Assembly: GCA_949361645.1 (NCBI GenBank)
Contig: OX442418.1
Coordinates: forward strand, 757,951 to 821,950
DNA: 64,000 bases
Reading direction: 5' to 3'
Source: Spongilla lacustris
Taxonomy: Eukaryota > Porifera > Demospongiae > Spongillida > Spongillidae
Shown here: positions 59,586 through 64,000 of the stretch, piece after piece
Position numbering within the stretch: position 1 is the first letter of the stretch
Layout of the letters: each line of letters begins with the position of its first letter
Position numbers and translations under genes: made by a program
Notes under the pieces: generated by a model
What the model was told of the DNA's origin: nothing
The model's input: the letters and a program-made list of their open reading frames with translations, nothing else
The model's database searches: none

Positions 59586-60596
59586 AATGTTGCCTTCGAT
59601 CGATTCGAGGATTAATACTAGTATTAATTTTGTAGTAGGTCCTGAAGTGTGATGAATACGATTAGCAAAATACAGTTGGCGTATTTGGATACAGCCGTCG
59701 AGTACCTACAACTTAGTAAAACTGCCGACGCTTAGAAAGCTCAGACAACAGAGATAACGCTCACTCGTTCCTACACTAGAGCCTGAAAAAAAGTTTCTTC
59801 TAATTCCGGATCTGATAAGATAAGATTCGCTTGGATAAGAGGTTTATTGCAGTGTATCTTTGTCACGATTGAAACGTAATGTTAGCGATTTCGAAAGGAA
59901 CTGTAGAAGACTTACTGCTGAATTTGTTTGGTAGTATTACTTTCCAAATTTGAGTTATACTGAACACAATTTCGATCTTTAGTAAACTTAGTTTTGATAG
60001 CAATAGCCCACAACAGATTTTATTAGCTTTGGAAGCCATAAAAGGGAGACCCGTACCCTTGTGGTTGAACACGTTATGGACACGTTTCTCAGGCGTGCCT
60101 GCTGTCACGTCGATCGCGAAGAGAAAAGAATCGCGTAAAGACGATTGCCAGTGAAATGATGACAGTCGTGCTGACGAGTCGCGCGATGAGGCTCTGAAAT
60201 TTTGTGGAAGCACGTGAAAAATAAAAGAACAATTGCGCAACAACGCCGATCCCGCGGCCCGAGAGTGATAGCAATAGGAAGGCAGTAAGAAGGATAGCGA
60301 GAAGGTGGGGTCGACTGGGGAGCCACACGGCACTCTATGCAACAGAACTGGCCGTGGCTATTAAGGCCAAATAAGCTAGCTGTTGTATATCAGCTTCTCC
60401 GTAAATGGGAGGGGAAAAAATGGAGTGAAACTGTAAGATATAAAAATACAATTGGTGAGGAATTACGGATATTATGCATTCAGAATAAATATTAATACGT
60501 AGCTAGCTACATTTAGCACAGAATTTCAGGCAGGTAGATTTAATTTGCACACTGCTGTTTGCGGCTTGACACAATTCAGATACAGTACCGGTGTCA
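59586..60596. other. Non-coding interval
   Basis: Several overlapping minus frames at 59863-60342 (up to 159 codons) have no recognisable domain. CpG content looks higher than in neighbours around 60080-60320, which could mark a promoter, but nothing is proven. Confidence 0.35.
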
Positions 60597-60800
60597 TAGC
60601 GGATTTTGTCCCCCCCAATTTTTGTCCCCCCGGACAGAATCCGCTAGCGGATTATGTCCCCCCGGATAAAATCCGCTAGCTGATTCTGTCCCCCCAGACA
60701 GAATCCGCTAGCGGATTCTGTCCGGGGGAACATATTCTGCTAGCGGATTTTGTCCCTCCTCCGCAGAATATGTCCCCCCCCCCCCCCCCCCCCCCCTTGT
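60597..60800. repeat. Palindromic cluster of GCGGATTNTGTCCCCCC units
   Basis: GCGGATTTTGTCCCCCC, GGACAGAATCCGCTAGCGGA and variants recur about seven times in both orientations around GCTAGC centres, followed by a poly-C run (60776-60796). A foldback-prone mini-element of unknown class. Confidence 0.75.
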
Positions 60801-61555
60801 GTTTATTAGCGCAGCTTCGTGTGCATGGTCCGACCGATATATATCCCAGGCTCTGCATGCCTAATTTTGTCTTAAAGTCCCTATAGCCGACAGAAATAGG
60901 CTTTGACGGTCTTATAGAACCATTTGAAGCTAGGTAATTACGTATTATAAAACGGAAATTGCACAATTAAGTGACCTGTTTTTTTTTTTTTTTCACTACC
61001 ATTGATCTCCACTGTAATAATACATGTCCTATATATAACTTATAGACAAGTCAAGTGGCTGTCGTGACCAGCCGTCTTCGTGACTATACTGAAAGCTAGC
61101 AGCTGCAAAACGCACCACGTACAACTTAGAAGGGCAGAGGGCCAAGAAGTCTGGCGGGGAGATCGATCGATAGGACTGCGGGACTGGGTGGGGGAAGTAC
61201 TTGTTTTATACCTGTATAGTGGAGATATTGCTAATCGTATTCACGACACTTCAAACATACTACTTAGTAATACCCCGTTGAAGTTAGCCGCACATTCCTC
61301 AGCCGTACATTAAAACATGTAACATTCCCCACGCGGCGGGCGTCAGTAGCGCGCGCTTAATAGATCACTTAAGGGCGAACGTAAACAAAACATGGTGCAG
61401 TGTTGTATAGATTTGCTGTGAGCTGTTCCATATAGTCACACGGTAAATCTGCACCTGTGCCACGTAGCGACCCTACACCACGCTTGGATCTGGAACACTG
61501 TACCAACTGCCGGGGGTGTGACCACTGCAAATACTACTCGTACTTACGGACTATG
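60801..61555. other. Interval before the 176-bp array
   Basis: No supported gene. Bases 61440-61555 are a degenerate first unit of the 176-bp repeat (ACCACGCTTGGATCTGGAAC). Confidence 0.45.
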
Positions 61556-64000
61556 GAGATGGATGCCATTCTTGTGAGTTACAAAGCACATCCAGTCAAC
61601 CTGTGAGTCGTTTCATGTACCCACAGGGTAGGAGTGTACATGTGCCAACTGGGAACCCAACACCACGCGTGGATCCTGAACACTGGACCTGCTGGGGATC
61701 TGACAAAGCTGCACGTAATAGATAATTTTAAGAGCTTGGAGATGGATGCCATTCTTGTGAGTTACAAAGCACATCCAGTCAACCTGTGAGTAGTTTCTTG
61801 TACCCACAGGGTAGGAGTGTACATGTGCCAACTGGGAACCCAACACCACGCGTGGATCCTGAACACTGGACCTGTTGGGGGTGTGACCACGGTTAATAAG
61901 TATTCAAGAGCTTGGAGATGGATGCCATCCTTGTGAGTTACAAAGCACATCCAGTCAACCTGTGAGTAGTTTCATGTACCCACAGGGTAGGAGTGTACAT
62001 GTGCCAACTGGGAACCCAACACCACGCGTGGATCCTGAACACTGGACCTGCTGGGGGTGTGACCACGTTTAATAAGTATTCAAGAGCCTTGAGATAGATG
62101 CCATTGCTGTGAGTTACAAAGCACATCCAGTCAACCTGTGAGTAGTTTCATGTACCCACAGGGTAGGAGTGTACATGTGCCAACTGGGAACCCAACACCA
62201 CGCACTGATCCTGAACACTGGACCTGCTGGGGGTGTGACCACGGTTAATAAGTATTCAAGAGCCTTGAGATAGATGCCATTGCTGTGAGTTACAAAGCAC
62301 ATCCAGTCTATCTGTGAGTAGTTTCATGTACCCACAGGGTAGGAGTGTACATGTGCCAACTGGGAACCCAACACCACGCGCGGATCCTGGACCAGCTGGG
62401 GGTGTGTCCATGGCTAATAAGTATTCAAGAGCTTGGAGATGGATACCATCCTTGTGAGTTACAATGCACATCCAGTCAACCTGTGAGTAGTTTCATGTAC
62501 CCACAGGGTAGGAGTGTACATGTGCCAACTGGGAACCCAACACCACGCGTGGATCCTGAACACTGGACCGGCTGGGGATGTGATCACGGTTAATAAGTAT
62601 TAAAGAGGCTTGAGATAGATGCCATTGCTGTGAGTTACAAAGCACATCCAGTCTATCTGTGAGTAGTTTCATGTACCCACAGGGTAGGAGTGTACATGTG
62701 CCAACTGGGAACCCAACACCACACGTGGATCCTGAACACTAGTCCGGCTGGGGGTGTGACCACAGCTGCATGTAATAGATATTTTTAGAGCTTGGAGATG
62801 GATGCCATTCTTGTGAGTTACAAAGCACATCCAGTCTATCTGTGAGTAGTTTCATGTACCCACAGGGTAGGAGTGTAAATGTGCCAACTGGGAACCCAAC
62901 ACCACGCGTGGATCCTGGACCAGCTGGGGGTGTGTCCATGGCTAATAAGTATTCAAGAGCTTGGAGATGGATGCCATCCTTGTGAGTTACAAAGCACATC
63001 CAGTCATCCTGTGAGTAGTTTCATGTACCCACAGGGTAGGAGTGTACATGTGCCAACTGGGAACCCAACACCACGCGCGGATCCTGGACCAGCTGGGGGT
63101 GTGTCCATGGCTAATAAGTATTCTAGAGCTTGGAGATGGATGCCATCCTTGTGAGTTACAATGCACATCCAGTCATCCTGTGAGTAGTTTCATGTACCCA
63201 CAGGGTAGGAGTGTACATGTGCCAACTGGGAACCCAACACCACGCGCGGATCCTGAACACTGAACCTGTTGGGGGTGTGACCACGATTAATAAGTATTCA
63301 AGAGCTAGCTTGGAGATGAATGCCATCCTTGTGAGTTACAAAGCACATCCAGTCAACCTGTGATTAGTTTCTTGTACCCACAGGGTAGGAGTGTACATGT
63401 GCCAACTGGGAACCCAACACCACACGCGGATCCTGAACCCTGGACCTGCTGGGGATGTGACAAAGCTGCATGTAATAGTTAATTTTAAGAGCTTGGAGAT
63501 GGATGCCATTCCTGTGAGTTACAAAGCACATCCAGTCAACCTGTGAGTAGTTTCATGTACCCACAGGGTAGGAGTGTACATGTGCCAACTGGGAACCCAA
63601 CACCACGCGCGGATCCTGGACCAGCTGGGGGTGTGTCCATGGCTAATAAGTATTCTAGAGCTTGGAGATGGATGCCATCCTTGTGAGTAACAATGCACAT
63701 CCAGTCATCCTGTGAGTAGTTTCATGTACCCACAGGGTAGGAGTGTACATGTGCCAACTGGGAACCCAACACCACGCGCGGATCCTGAACACTGAACCTG
63801 TTGGGGGTGTGACCACGGTTAATAAGTATTCAAGAGCTAGCTTGGAGATGAATGCCATCCTTGTGAGTTACAAAGCACATCCAGTCAACCTGTGATTAGT
63901 TTCTTGTACCCACAGGGTAGGAGTGTACATGTGCCAACTGGGAACCCAACACCACATGCGGATCCTGAACCCTGGACCTGCTGGGGATGTGACAAAGCTG
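61556..64000. repeat. 176-bp tandem repeat, about 14 copies, open at the right edge
   Basis: The unit includes GAGATGGATGCCATTCTTGT, GAGTTACAAAGCACATCCAG, TTTCATGTACCCACAGGGTA, CATGTGCCAACTGGGAACCC and CACGCGTGGATCCTGAACAC. Period is 176 bp in the cleanest stretch, slightly shorter in copies reading CCTGGACCAGCTGG. Minus-strand 62-codon frames recur once per unit but are stopped each time, as 176 is not a multiple of three. Variant units alternate, suggesting a two- or three-unit higher order. Satellite-like, function unknown. Confidence 0.95.

Noticed and set aside
59863..60342. 159-codon minus-strand frame
   Set aside because: Overlapping frames of similar length, no recognisable domain, no splice support.
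61556..64000. tRNA or 5S rRNA gene cluster as the reason for the 176-bp period
   Set aside because: No tRNA fold, A/B box arrangement or 5S-like sequence was recognised in the unit.

Overview
This is animal nuclear DNA, most likely from a sponge (demosponge). The genes have many short exons with GT-AG introns. They include a lineage-expanded TRIM-NHL family, a Kelch/Roc-COR/Death GTPase, a major vault protein relic and a RIF1 orthologue, and they sit among tandem repeats and small DNA transposons. No bacterial operon, CRISPR array, rRNA or tRNA was seen. The sponge call is inference from gene content; no rRNA or mitochondrial marker is present.

Layout. 1-4.7 kb: 5' half of a RIF1 orthologue on the minus strand, running off the left edge; almost every intron carries a minisatellite. 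4.7-6.1 kb: divergent intergenic region with promoter-like motifs. 6.1-13.9 kb: seven-exon plus-strand gene of 1088 codons joining Kelch repeats, a Roc GTPase, COR and a Death domain; its long intron holds an 823-bp near-perfect foldback element. 14.3-16.9 kb: 46-bp minisatellite with higher-order structure. 17.2-20.5 kb: a 21-bp minisatellite and two copies of a dispersed repeat. 20.9-24.6 kb: complete seven-exon nucleoredoxin/tryparedoxin-like gene (165 aa) with a hAT-like insertion in an intron.

24.9-29.8 kb: minus-strand TRIM-NHL locus, with one intact RING/B-box/filamin/NHL exon and a truncated NHL paralogue embedded in a 51-bp minisatellite that is open in the same frame. 34.98-35.23 kb: small double zinc-ribbon exon, with a paralogue at 59.3-59.6 kb. 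35.5-40.7 kb: major vault protein pseudogene broken by a hAT insertion, a minisatellite, stops and frameshifts; a fragment sharing its first stop lies at 44.2 kb. 40.9-43.1 kb: second intact TRIM-NHL exon. 46.0-47.9 kb: reverse-transcriptase-type element pieces. 48.6-52.1 kb: complete but decayed two-gene DNA transposon (THAP/DDE transposase plus SAP-SWIM-YqaJ nuclease, ISL2EU/IS4EU type) with terminal inverted repeats. 52.6-56.6 kb: 4-kb 24-bp satellite ending in an assembly gap, followed by a RAG1-like RING relic. 61.5-64 kb: 176-bp tandem repeat running off the right edge.

The genes do not form one pathway. RIF1 acts in DNA replication timing and repair, the ROCO-Death protein in signalling, the nucleoredoxin-like protein in redox chemistry, and the TRIM-NHL proteins probably in ubiquitylation and RNA or protein binding. 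The unifying theme is genome dynamics: minisatellites and transposons repeatedly arise in, invade or fuse with coding exons. All exon junctions were worked out by hand from splice consensus and phase.
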